Assembly (NCBI GenBank): GCA_002320605.1
Contig: DCKG01000002.1
Span: 1-28,294, forward strand
From: Bacteroidales bacterium UBA1680
GTDB lineage: Bacteria > Bacteroidota > Bacteroidia > Bacteroidales > UBA932
Length of the DNA: 28,294 nucleotides
Reading direction: 5' to 3'
How positions within the stretch are numbered: position 1 is the first letter of the stretch; each line of letters opens with the position of its first letter. The notes below the pieces were generated by a model. The model was given only the letters and a program-made list of their open reading frames with translations. It ran no database searches and was not told the DNA's origin. This document shows positions 1 through 7,118 of this stretch, piece by piece. The position numbers and the translations under genes were made by a program.

Positions 1-86
1 GCTACCCGGAAACGGGCTATTGTATATGTAAGTAATTGAATAGTATATAACTATTAAATTTTTAACGAATCATTGATCAATTTGTT
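1..86 (+). other. Upstream flank of the GH18 gene, no gene called
   Basis: The window opens with a small GC hairpin (CCCG at 5-8, GAAA loop, CGGG at 13-16), followed by AT-rich sequence up to the ATG at 87. It could be the last codons or the terminator base of an upstream gene, and the window edge prevents a decision. No match to the Bacteroidetes -7 box TAnnTTTG is seen before the ATG, so the GH18 gene may be co-transcribed from further upstream. Confidence 0.3.
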
Positions 87-1061
87 ATGGCTAAAATTAG
101 TAACATCTTTTCTTTGCTCGCAATGGCGGCAACGATGAGCGTAGCATTTGCAAGCTGCAACAGCTCCGAAAAATTGGAAATGAACAAGCGGGACGCGCTG
201 AAAGAAGTCCAGCCCGTGACCCGCGCCGTGGGCAACAAGACGCCCAAGCTGACGGTTTACATCGAGACCAACGACATCAATCCCTTGAACGCCAAGGAGT
301 ACTATTTCTGCGACACCAATCCGCAGGAAGAAGTAATCGACCATGTGATTCTCTTCGCCTCCAACATCAACGGCACTGCGAATTCGGTGACGCTCCACCA
401 CAACGAGAACCAGACCTACATCCTGAGCCACGCCAGCACGTTGATCCAGCCTTTGCAGCAAAAGGGCATCAAGGTGCTGTTGGGAATCCTGGGGAACCAC
501 ACCGGCGTAGGCTTCGCCAACCTCAATGCGACCCTGCTGGAGAGTTTCGCCCAGCAGATCGCTACCTGCGTCACCACCTACGGCTTGGACGGCGTGGATT
601 TCGACGATGAGTATGCGAAGTATTATCAGGCGCCGTCCGGCTTGCCGACCCCGAGCGCCACTATCTACGGTAATCTGATCAAACGCGTGAAGCAGCTGCT
701 GCCCAATAAATTGGTTACGGCGTTTTACTATTCGGATGGCGGCTATTCTTTGAATTTCGACTCGACGACCTATAATGCTTTGGATTATATGTGGCCTAAC
801 TTCGGCTGCAATCCCTATCCTCCTACAGGTTTCCCTGCCAGCAAATGGGCGAAACTGTCCATCCATGTTGATAACGGCGGAACGACATATCCGATTTGCA
901 GTGGAATTCAATCATGTGTGGATGATTATTTTGACTATGGTGCAATTATGATGTTCAACCTTCGGCAGTGGAATGCCGCCAACATCATGAATTGCTTTGC
1001 GCCTTATGTTTGGGGACGGAACGTCTGCTGGACGGGTGTAAGCCACGCGAAAAACTATTGA
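87..1061 (+). CDS. GH18 endo-beta-N-acetylglucosaminidase-like lipoprotein (EndoH type)
   Basis: This 324-residue protein probably hydrolyses the chitobiose core of N-glycans (GlcNAc-beta-1,4-GlcNAc) at the cell surface. A signal peptide runs from Met1 to a lipobox ending AFAS-Cys24, so a surface or periplasmic lipoprotein is predicted. The GH18 catalytic motif DxxDxDxE is intact as DGVDFDDE at 168-175, with Glu175 the expected acid/base. The flanking words LGNHTG (about 135-140) and YGLDGVDFDDEYA closely resemble EndoH/EndoF-type GH18 enzymes. Length fits that subfamily plus a lipoprotein leader. The next gene encodes a DUF1735/LamG protein, a usual companion in Bacteroidetes N-glycan loci; SusC/SusD partners would lie left of the window. 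The exact substrate is inferred, and some GH18 relatives in such loci act only as glycan-binding proteins, although here the catalytic acid is present. Confidence 0.87.
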   Translation: MAKISNIFSLLAMAATMSVAFASCNSSEKLEMNKRDALKEVQPVTRAVGNKTPKLTVYIETNDINPLNAKEYYFCDTNPQEEVIDHVILFASNINGTANSVTLHHNENQTYILSHASTLIQPLQQKGIKVLLGILGNHTGVGFANLNATLLESFAQQIATCVTTYGLDGVDFDDEYAKYYQAPSGLPTPSATIYGNLIKRVKQLLPNKLVTAFYYSDGGYSLNFDSTTYNALDYMWPNFGCNPYPPTGFPASKWAKLSIHVDNGGTTYPICSGIQSCVDDYFDYGAIMMFNLRQWNAANIMNCFAPYVWGRNVCWTGVSHAKNY

Positions 1062-1160
1062 TCGTCAAGAATTATCAAATTAACTTAATTAATTATTTAT
1101 TTCTTTCTTAGTTTTTTTTAACCAGGAGGGCATCGGCGCGATGCACTGATACCAAGGTGT

Positions 1161-1255
1161 CAGTAGTACGCAATACGGAGGGGGTCTTCCCTCACGGGTA
1201 GTCCTCCTCCGCTTCTTGAGATCCGGCCGCGGTGCTCCGCGACGCATTTGGATCG
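1161..1255. repeat. Dispersed intergenic repeat, copy 1
   Basis: By eye this segment aligns with 2613-2702. Both begin CAGTAG-y-AC-r-CA, carry CGG-n-GG and a CCCTC block, reach the shared word AGTCC, then continue with a similar CT-n-CG...TCTTGA segment. The best-matching part is the first 45 or so bases; similarity beyond that is weaker. Both copies sit outside the genes, one on each side of the GC-rich lipoprotein gene. Confidence 0.5.
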
Positions 1256-1260
1256 TAAAG

Positions 1261-1290
1261 TTAGCATGATATAGCATAATTTAGCATAAT
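1261..1290. repeat. Three 10-bp phased direct repeats before the DUF1735 gene
   Basis: Three contiguous 10-bp units read TTAGCATGAT, ATAGCATAAT and TTAGCATAAT, so the hexamer TAGCAT recurs exactly every 10 bp. This is close to one helical turn, which puts the copies on the same DNA face. They lie about 70-100 bp upstream of the ATG at 1358. A regulator-binding array or a curved/UP-type element is possible; neither is proven by sequence. Confidence 0.55.
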
Positions 1291-1357
1291 AAATTGGATT
1301 ATTAAGGATTTTAGGCCTGAACTCGGACCACGGAAAACGGATAAAACGGAATAGTCA

Positions 1358-2617
1358 ATGAAAACAACACGGAATAAAATCATACTGTCATCCTCCCGCA
1401 CAGCGAGACGGGGGGCGTATCTGCTTTCCGGTCTCCTGCTGCTGGCGGGAGCCGTGGGATGCGGCGAGCGAGACAACGGGGTGGATTCCCCGTTCGGGAA
1501 CGTGGTCTATCTGGAGGCGGCGAAGGTGCGCTCGGAGAGCGACTTCACCTTCAAGAACACGCTGGAGACGGCCACGAAGGACCTTTCGGTCGCGCTGGCC
1601 TACCCGGCGGACGCAGACGTGGACGCGGAGCTTTCGGCGGACCCGTCGCTGGTGGCGGCGTACAACGCCCGGCACGGCACGGACTGCAAAATGCTGGACG
1701 CCAAGTACTGGAAGCTCGGCGCCGCACGGGCGCATATTCAGAAAGGGGATGTGCTCTCGGCCCCGGTGCAGGTGACGTTCCAGTCGCTGACGGAGCTGGA
1801 AATCGACGCGCAGTACCTGCTTCCGGTGCGGATCGCCTCCGTGACGGGGGGCGTGAAGCCGCTGGAGTCCTCCTCCGCGCTGTGGTACGTGGTGACGCGC
1901 TCTTCGGCGATCACGACGGCCGTGAGCCTGAAGGACAACTACTTCGAGGTGCCGGGCTTCGACGCGGGCAGCCCGACGGCGGGGGTGGTGAACGGCCTGG
2001 AGAAGCTGACCTACGAGGCGATCATCTATGTGAACAACTTCCGGAGCATCAACTCCGTGATGGGGATCGAGCAGTACTGCCTGCTGCGGCTGGGGGACAG
2101 CGGCTTCCCGAGCGCGCAGGTGCAGTTCTGCAGCCCGGGGGACGTGAAGTTCCCGAAGGCGGACAAGACGAAGGTCCTGCTGGACAAGACCTGGTACCAC
2201 GTGGCGGTGACGTACGACACGGAGAACCGGGTGGCGGTGCTGTACATCGACGGTCAGGAGCAGAGCCGACTGGAGGATTACGGCAACGGCGAGGCGGTAA
2301 ACCTCGGGAAGCAGAAGCGGGGGAAGGACTTCTTGTTCAAAATCGGGCACTCGTACGGGGAGCCGGAGGACTACACGCGCCAGCTGGACGGAAACATCTG
2401 CGAGGTGAGGGTCTGGGGCGTGATCCGGACGCAGGAGGAAATCTTCGCGTCGATGTACGACGTGGACCCGAAGACCCCGGGGCTTCTGGCCTACTGGAAG
2501 TTCAATGAAGGGAGCGGCGACACGGTAAAGGACTGGACCGGAAACGGCAATGATGCCGTGGCCCACAAGCCGGCCACCTGGCCCGACGGCATCCTCGTCC
2601 CAAAGAAGAACCAGTAG
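1358..2617 (+). CDS. DUF1735 (BT_3987-like N-terminal) and LamG-domain lipoprotein
   Basis: This 419-residue surface lipoprotein probably binds glycan. A basic n-region and hydrophobic stretch (about 20-34) lead to a lipobox ending GAVG-Cys35. Residues about 45-180 look like the beta-sandwich DUF1735 domain common in Bacteroidetes polysaccharide-utilisation proteins (NVVYLEAAK start, YLLPVRI near the end). Residues about 210-400 look like a LamG/concanavalin A-like fold, with WYHVAVTYD, LYIDGQE, ICEVRVWG and the closing GLLAYWKFNEGSGDTVKDWT. No catalytic residues are evident. It follows the GH18 gene on the same strand and probably presents or captures the glycoprotein substrate. Composition is unusual: a sampled line (2041-2100) is 65% GC, clearly above the core genes in this window, and the gene creates long shadow frames on both strands. 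Confidence 0.8.
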   Translation: MKTTRNKIILSSSRTARRGAYLLSGLLLLAGAVGCGERDNGVDSPFGNVVYLEAAKVRSESDFTFKNTLETATKDLSVALAYPADADVDAELSADPSLVAAYNARHGTDCKMLDAKYWKLGAARAHIQKGDVLSAPVQVTFQSLTELEIDAQYLLPVRIASVTGGVKPLESSSALWYVVTRSSAITTAVSLKDNYFEVPGFDAGSPTAGVVNGLEKLTYEAIIYVNNFRSINSVMGIEQYCLLRLGDSGFPSAQVQFCSPGDVKFPKADKTKVLLDKTWYHVAVTYDTENRVAVLYIDGQEQSRLEDYGNGEAVNLGKQKRGKDFLFKIGHSYGEPEDYTRQLDGNICEVRVWGVIRTQEEIFASMYDVDPKTPGLLAYWKFNEGSGDTVKDWTGNGNDAVAHKPATWPDGILVPKKNQ

Positions 2618-2702
2618 CACACAGAGCGGCGGTTCGCCCTCGCCGGTGAGTCCGGCCTGCGGTCTTGATAGTTTCGCCTGAGACGTAGTGCAGCGAATGC
2701 GG
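2613..2702. repeat. Dispersed intergenic repeat, copy 2
   Basis: This is the partner of 1161-1255. It starts within the last codons of the DUF1735/LamG gene (CAGTAG contains its stop) and includes a small hairpin, GCCGG-TGAGT-CCGGC, at 2642-2656. A shorter, weaker match (AGCACACAG-r-GC) occurs near 10467-10490, and I treat that one only as suggestive. Confidence 0.45.
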
Positions 2703-2754
2703 CATTCAGCCCGCCAGTCGCTGTACTGCATCCCCACCTAATGCGGAATCGCTT

Positions 2755-3138
2755 GTGCTTCTCATTCTCGTACATTCTTCCAGGGAAATCCAGCCGGAGC
2801 ACCGCAGGATGGCGTTTTCGTGGATTTCTGCCAGAGGAAGTGGCGGGACGGGACTGAAAGTAGATTTCCTGATGTGCCACAAAGGTCGGCGTACCCTAAT
2901 AGAGGTCAAGTCTGCCACCGGCAATATCAAAAGCACCAAGGCCGGGCCACGCCACCTCTCACAAGCAGCCAATGCGTCGCCATGGCCCCAAGCATCCGGT
3001 GAACCACATGTGGCAGACAATTACAGTGCACTGGCAGCAGCGTTTGCGAGTCTGCTGTCTCTTCTTCATGAACGATTGGGCAACCACTCTACTTCAGCGA
3101 ATATGTGTCAAGAATGTCGAAGAAAGATAGTTGCCTGA
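2755..3138 (+). pseudogene. PD-(D/E)XK-like fragment (DUF4143 ATPase C-terminus or restriction-type nuclease remnant)
   Basis: An open frame contains the stretch LKVDFLM...RTLIEVKSATGNIKS at about 2845-2935. This spacing of an Asp and an E-x-K resembles the end of DUF4143-family AAA ATPases, whose C-terminal part reads like vDFLi...iEVKsg..ksk, and more generally a PD-(D/E)XK nuclease core. The rest of the frame matches nothing I recognise, and there is no ATPase domain upstream. It is therefore best read as a relic. It lies next to a broken DNA methyltransferase, so a restriction-endonuclease origin is an alternative. Confidence 0.4.
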
Positions 3139-3647
3139 CAGCAGGTCTCTTCTCAACATTGAAATATCTTTCATCGCCAGAGAATCGGAAAATTGCATCA
3201 GCTATGAAATAGCCAAGGTTTACAGGCACTGCATTTCCTATCATCTGTTCTATATTCGTTTTGGTTCCGGAAAAATCAAAGTCTTCAGGGAACGTCTGTA
3301 TCATGCTACGCTCCTTGGTTGTAAGTGGACGTATTCCTTCAAGAGAATCGACGGGGGCACCCGGATGAAGTTTGTAACCCTTTGGCATAGGGCGGATCAA
3401 TACCTAACAAGGCATCAGAGTCGATATATTCATGAATTATGTCGTTGTCCTTAGCAGTCGAAATAAGAACTGGCTTAACCCCTTTGCTCCACATGTAGGC
3501 AACCAAAGACGCAGGAAATGAACTGTTGAACTGATTTTTCCCCCAAGCATCTTGGTACCTATAGTCACGACTTGAGTATTTCTGGCCAAACAAACCAGGA
3601 GCCTCTCCTTCTATAAAGTAAATTGTCTTCTTATCTTTTCTTACCAT
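3089..3647 (-). pseudogene. Cytosine-5 DNA methyltransferase, truncated and frameshifted
   Basis: Two overlapping minus-strand frames together give the C-terminal half of a C5 cytosine methyltransferase. The 3339-3647 frame has the target-recognition side (SSRDYRYQDAWGKNQFNSSF, then PASLVAYMWSKG). The 3089-3400 frame has the C-terminal motifs: IRPLTTKERSMIQTFPEDF (motif IX-like) and IEQMIGNAVPVNLG (motif X). A one-base frameshift between about 3385 and 3415 separates them. The SAM-binding motif and the catalytic Pro-Cys motif are absent, because the frame starts after them. The methyltransferase cannot be active as it stands. It is probably the remains of a restriction-modification module. 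Confidence 0.8.
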
Positions 3648-3822
3648 AGACTATTTGACACGACTCTAAACAACTGATATATTTATCATCGCACGAATAC
3701 GATTGATTCAAAGATAATGATACTCCCACAATTTGGCAATAAAAATTGTCAGATAACTGACACAACACGAATTGGAGGAAAAAGCTAATGGCCTAAGGTA
3801 TATTAGGTGCCCAAACGTCGGC
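3648..3822. other. Gap between methyltransferase relic and the surE operon end
   Basis: This AT-rich gap of 175 bases holds no convincing gene. It contains a minus-strand hairpin at 3747-3762 described separately. The N-terminal half of the methyltransferase relic is not found here. Confidence 0.5.
3741..3762 (-). terminator. Weak intrinsic terminator for the surE-lpxB-propeller operon
   Basis: Read on the minus strand, TGTCAG-TTAT-CTGACA forms a perfect 6-bp stem with a 4-base loop, followed by ATTTTTATT. It lies about 60 bases past the stop at 3823, where the operon should end. The stem is short and AT-rich, so efficiency is uncertain. Confidence 0.45.
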
Positions 3823-5025
3823 TTATAGCCGTGTGAACGGCTCCGGGCCGCCTGTCCAGCGGTAGAGGTGGGCGCGGCAGGCTTGACGGCCGTCGCTGTC
3901 TTTATAATTTTCTGAGAAATACCAAAGTCCGCCTCCCACGCAACATATTCCAGTAGACCCCCACTTGAAGTTCCAGGCGGAAGGAGATCCTGAATCAAGT
4001 TCAGGATGACGGTGGGTGGATTGGGCAGGATGGCTGTGGGGGGCTTGTTCAGGATGACGATGGTCATTCCAGGAGTCTGGGACGAAAGAGCGTCTGGCAC
4101 CGTCGTATGGGTAAAGGTACGTAAGGCGTGCTGTCGAAGGCTTCGCCGAAAAATCGACGGCGAAAAGGGAATAATTGCGGTACTGCGGCTTCTTGCCCTT
4201 ATATACTGCCATGAAAAGACGACGCTGCGATGGATCATACGCCATGTTCTGAACGCCGTAGGTGGTATTTCCCGTGTTTATGAATATTTTGTCGAGCGCT
4301 CTCTCTGGACCTGTCTCATCGAACTCGCCGAAGCGGACTGGCTTGGCAAGCTTGTTCAATTTCTGGATGTCGTAGCGAAGCATCACCTGGCAATCATTGT
4401 CCGAACGATCCACGTCCCCGTATATTCCGTAAGCCACGTAGAGGAAGTTCTTCCCCGAAGCCTTGCCGATCTTCGGAGCGATGGCGATGCCGTCAATCCC
4501 TGAGCAGCCATAGCGATGAGGCAATTCCCTGCTTCCCACCATCACAGAATCACGATAATCCCTAACCGCATCTTTCACGCACACGGTCTTGAAAATCTCC
4601 GTGTTTTCAACATCAATACCCACCTTGTCAATCTTGTCCACGTCAATGATGGCCACGTAGAACAGCGAGCGACCTTTGGCAAAATCAGATAGTCCCTTGC
4701 CTATCTCGTCGTCCTTGCACTCAAGAGACTCGTATACCTTCCTGTCCTCCGGATTGAAAACCATGGCGCCAAGATGCCCCTGAATCCGGTCGATGGAGCC
4801 AAGCACATTGCCCTGGAGGTCAGTTACGACGAAACTGGTCGTGAACGAGAAATACATCTTGCCAGCCTCTTTGTCAAGAGCAATGCCCTGCACATGGTTT
4901 TTCCCGCCCACTGCATTTATTTCAACAGGCAGTCCCTCAACATTTTTCTGCTGGCATACTGCCTGGTACTGCATCGGCATATTCATGAAAAGAATAGCTG
5001 CCAAGGCAAAAATCAACTTTTTCAT
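3823..5025 (-). CDS. Secreted beta-propeller-like protein with in-frame repeat insertion
   Basis: I do not recognise a named family. The 400-residue product has a signal peptide (about 1-25, ending QAVCQQ). It also has repeated short strands of the kind seen in propeller or TolB/SMP-30-like proteins, such as VQGIALDKEAGKMYFSFT, HLGAMVFNPEDRKVYESL and QNMAYDPSQRRLFMAVYKG. A periplasmic or extracellular location is expected. The start ATG overlaps the lpxB stop in ATGA, so translation is probably coupled to lpxB, which gives no direct functional clue. Residues about 318-353 look foreign: they are the translation of a dispersed palindromic repeat (see the repeat entry) between the family-like text YPYDGARRSF and KWGSTGICCVGGGLWYF. 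The frame stays open through it, so the gene may still be functional. Confidence 0.75.
   Translation of the reverse strand: MKKLIFALAAILFMNMPMQYQAVCQQKNVEGLPVEINAVGGKNHVQGIALDKEAGKMYFSFTTSFVVTDLQGNVLGSIDRIQGHLGAMVFNPEDRKVYESLECKDDEIGKGLSDFAKGRSLFYVAIIDVDKIDKVGIDVENTEIFKTVCVKDAVRDYRDSVMVGSRELPHRYGCSGIDGIAIAPKIGKASGKNFLYVAYGIYGDVDRSDNDCQVMLRYDIQKLNKLAKPVRFGEFDETGPERALDKIFINTGNTTYGVQNMAYDPSQRRLFMAVYKGKKPQYRNYSLFAVDFSAKPSTARLTYLYPYDGARRSFVPDSWNDHRHPEQAPHSHPAQSTHRHPELDSGSPSAWNFKWGSTGICCVGGGLWYFSENYKDSDGRQACRAHLYRWTGGPEPFTRL
3970..4074. repeat. Palindromic interspersed repeat inserted within a coding sequence
   Basis: The core ATCCTGAA-TCAAG-TTCAGGAT at 3987-4007 is a perfect 8-bp inverted repeat with a 5-base loop. 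Read on the minus strand, the block repeats variants of CGTCATCCTGAAC (at about 4010-4000 and 4058-4046) plus a degenerate GCCATCCTGCCC copy between them. This is the style of short palindromic elements found between genes in many bacteria. Its translation in the host gene gives a His/Pro-rich insert, including HRHPELDSGSPSAW. Confidence 0.7.
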
Positions 5026-6188
5026 ATTTTTCTCAACTCTTCTATCATAGCACTCGCCACCGCTTTGGACGCTCCACGTCCGCCAAGGGCTTCCCTGATT
5101 TCGGAATAGCCGGACAGCATCTCGTCTCTATATTCCTTATCCTCTATCATTCGGCGCACCTCCTCGACGACATTCTCCGGATTGAAATAGTACTGCATCA
5201 GCTCTTTGAAGCAGGTTCTATCCAGTATCAAATTTCCTAGGCTGATGTATTTCACCCTTATTATGCTCTTGGCAATCAGAAAATTAATCTCAGCCCCGCC
5301 ATATGCCACCACTTGCGGCGTGCCGATGAGGGCACACTCAAGAGAGGCTGTCCCTGAATTGATGACAGCGGCCTCGGAGTGGCGCATGATGGCATAGCTT
5401 TCTCCAAATATCACATGAATATATTGCCTTCCGCCGATGAATTTCGAATAGTCCGACATTGAACGGGAAGGAGCCCCGGCCACGACGAATTGATAGTCGG
5501 AATATTCCTTAAGGGAATGCATCTGGTCAGCGAATTTCATCAGCACCGGCATCATGTAGCTTACCTCTCCGGAGCGGGAGCCAGCCAGCAGGGCGATCAT
5601 CGGCTTGTCCGGCAGGCCGGCGCGCTTCAAGAAATCTTGCCGGGTTTCTTTCAGCGCAGGAGAGTTGTCGATTGCATCGATTAGCGGATTGCCCTTATAG
5701 ACAAACGGCACTCCTTTTTTCGTGAAATAGGGAATCTCGAACGGGAAAACTATGAACAGCTTGTCCACGAATGCTTTAAGCTTCTTGATTCGGCTTTCCC
5801 GGGATGCCCAAACCTTGGGTGCTATATAATAGAATACTTTAAATCCCTCTCTGTGAGCAAATTCCGCAACTCTGAAATTGAAGCCGGGATAATCTATTAA
5901 TATGACGACATCTGGGTTCCACTTCTTGATGTCAGTGGCGCAATGCTCGAAGCGCTTAGCGAATTTACGAAAATGAGTGAATATCTGCGTGAAGCCTATC
6001 ACCGCTCCGGAATTGTAATCTTCGACCAGTCCTTCGCCGCTCTGGTGCTTTTTGAAAACGGCATTCATAAGATCGCCGCCCCAGAAGCGGATGTCAGCCC
6101 CAGGATCTTCGGCATATAACCCTTTCATAAGGTTAGAGCCATGCAGGTCGCCTGAAGCCTCACCTGCCACTATGTAGTATTTGCTCAT
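5022..6188 (-). CDS. lpxB: Lipid-A-disaccharide synthase
   Basis: LpxB (GT19) joins UDP-2,3-diacylglucosamine to lipid X to make the lipid A disaccharide on the inner face of the cytoplasmic membrane. The 388-residue length is normal. The N-terminal YIVAGEASGDLHGSNLM (5-21) is the family signature. Further hallmarks are PDVVILIDYPGFNFRVA, YYIAPKVWAS, LLAGSRSGEV and the sugar-nucleotide end SGTASLECALIGTPQVVAY. The ATG overlaps the surE stop by 4 bp (ATGA) and the lpxB stop overlaps the next ATG the same way, so the three genes are translationally coupled. Confidence 0.97.
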   Translation of the reverse strand: MSKYYIVAGEASGDLHGSNLMKGLYAEDPGADIRFWGGDLMNAVFKKHQSGEGLVEDYNSGAVIGFTQIFTHFRKFAKRFEHCATDIKKWNPDVVILIDYPGFNFRVAEFAHREGFKVFYYIAPKVWASRESRIKKLKAFVDKLFIVFPFEIPYFTKKGVPFVYKGNPLIDAIDNSPALKETRQDFLKRAGLPDKPMIALLAGSRSGEVSYMMPVLMKFADQMHSLKEYSDYQFVVAGAPSRSMSDYSKFIGGRQYIHVIFGESYAIMRHSEAAVINSGTASLECALIGTPQVVAYGGAEINFLIAKSIIRVKYISLGNLILDRTCFKELMQYYFNPENVVEEVRRMIEDKEYRDEMLSGYSEIREALGGRGASKAVASAMIEELRKI

Positions 6189-6991
6189 ATTATAAAATCA
6201 CGATTCAAACCGCTGAGGCGCTTGATTTCCTCGAAATCGGTGTTGTTCACGTTGTGGGCAGTGATGGAAATGAAGCCATCTCGGATTATGTGGTGATCCG
6301 CAAGGTCGTCCTCAGCAGGAGTGTCATCCACGAAATGCCCCTTGATTGTATAGAGCCCTTCGTCTTCCCGCGTCTGCCGGCCCTCGCCAGCCCACGGCTC
6401 GAACTGCCCCTCCCAGTGTCCCATGCCCTGATGGCCGATGCGAATGCCCTTAATCTCCTCTGTCTTCAAGTTCGGAAAATTCACGTTATAATATATTCCT
6501 TTACGCTGCGGCCATCCTTCAAGCAGCTTTATGAATATGCCAGGGAAAAATTTCTCGACGGCAGAAAAGTCGGCATCCGGATCCATGTCCCCCAAAGAAA
6601 CGCCGATTCCCGGCACATCGTTCAAGGCAGCCTCTTCCGCAGCCCCGAGCGTGCCCGAATAATTTGCCGCGCTGGCCACATTGTAGCCATGATTTATCCC
6701 ACTGACCACCACATCAGGCTTGCCCTTGAAAACTTCATCGATCGCGAATTTCACGCAGCTGGCAGGAGTGCCGTCCAGGCTGGCATAATAGACAGTGCCC
6801 TCAGATGGCAGAGTCTCGACTGCCACAGGTTTCCCACCCAAGCTGACAGCCATTGACATGCCGGATTGCGGAAATTTAGGCGCGATGACGGTGACACTGC
6901 CAAATTGTCGCATCATCCGAATCAGCACATCAATCCCTTTGGACTTCAATCCATCATCGTTTGTAATCAATATATTCAGATTTGTCTTCAT
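6185..6991 (-). CDS. surE: 5'-nucleotidase SurE
   Basis: SurE is a metal-dependent nucleoside 5'-monophosphate phosphatase of the cytoplasm, often linked to stress survival. The 268 residues carry all the expected metal ligands: Asp12-Asp13 in ILITNDDG, Ser43 in PQSGMSMAVS, and Asn100 in VSGINHGYN. The dimer/substrate motif YSGTLGAAEEA follows at about 111-121. It is the first gene of the surE-lpxB-propeller operon, with a strong -7 promoter box just upstream. Confidence 0.96.
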   Translation of the reverse strand: MKTNLNILITNDDGLKSKGIDVLIRMMRQFGSVTVIAPKFPQSGMSMAVSLGGKPVAVETLPSEGTVYYASLDGTPASCVKFAIDEVFKGKPDVVVSGINHGYNVASAANYSGTLGAAEEAALNDVPGIGVSLGDMDPDADFSAVEKFFPGIFIKLLEGWPQRKGIYYNVNFPNLKTEEIKGIRIGHQGMGHWEGQFEPWAGEGRQTREDEGLYTIKGHFVDDTPAEDDLADHHIIRDGFISITAHNVNNTDFEEIKRLSGLNRDFII

Positions 6992-7009
6992 CTAGTTTTT
7001 TTCATCCGC

Positions 7010-7017
7010 AAATATAT
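7010..7017 (-). promoter_or_regulatory. Bacteroidetes -7 box for the surE operon
   Basis: On the minus strand TATATTTG matches TAnnTTTG exactly. The box ends 18 bases before the surE ATG, giving a very short leader. A clear TTTG -33 box is not seen. Confidence 0.6.
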
Positions 7018-7038
7018 TCAATTTCATCATTTTTTTCT

Positions 7039-7046
7039 TACTTTTG
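7039..7046 (+). promoter_or_regulatory. Bacteroidetes -7 box for gapA
   Basis: TACTTTTG matches TAnnTTTG exactly and lies 72 bases before the gapA ATG, implying a 5' leader of roughly 65 bases. It is divergent from the surE box, about 20 bases away. An exact -33 TTTG is not visible. Confidence 0.6.
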
Positions 7047-7118
7047 CATCGCTTTTGCAGTAGGTCGCAGCGGTTAGTTAGAAAAAGAATGTTTAACATA
7101 TTATAAATTTTATCAAAA

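Larger units (their letters stand above)
1062..1357. other. 296-bp gap with repeats between the two lipoprotein genes
   Basis: After the GH18 stop there is an AT-rich stretch with a run of T (about 1111-1119). A GC-rich block follows at 1120-1255, then an AT-rich block with phased repeats at 1261-1290. The GC-rich block contains a hairpin at 1145-1164 (nine-base arms with one G:U, very small loop) and another at 1228-1241 (CGCGG-TGCT-CCGCG). Neither is followed by a U tract. No open frame here looks like a gene. A promoter for the next gene probably lies at about 1261-1340, but no exact TAnnTTTG box is visible. Confidence 0.5.

Noticed and set aside
54..911. 285-codon antisense frame opposite the GH18 gene
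   Set aside because: The plus strand encodes the GH18 active site and a lipobox, while the antisense product shows no motif.
1459..2508. 349-codon plus-strand frame overlapping the same gene
   Set aside because: A Gly/Arg/Ala-rich out-of-frame translation with no recognisable features; a composition artefact.
1388..2737. 449-codon antisense open frame opposite the DUF1735/LamG gene
   Set aside because: It arises from the high GC of the real gene. The translation is His/Arg/Val-rich, has no domain or signal peptide, and the plus strand has clear family motifs.
3708..4238. Minus-strand 176-codon frame over the repeat block in the propeller gene
   Set aside because: It is the repeat read in another phase and runs past the stop of the real gene. 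Only the 3823-5025 frame has a signal peptide and operon overlap.
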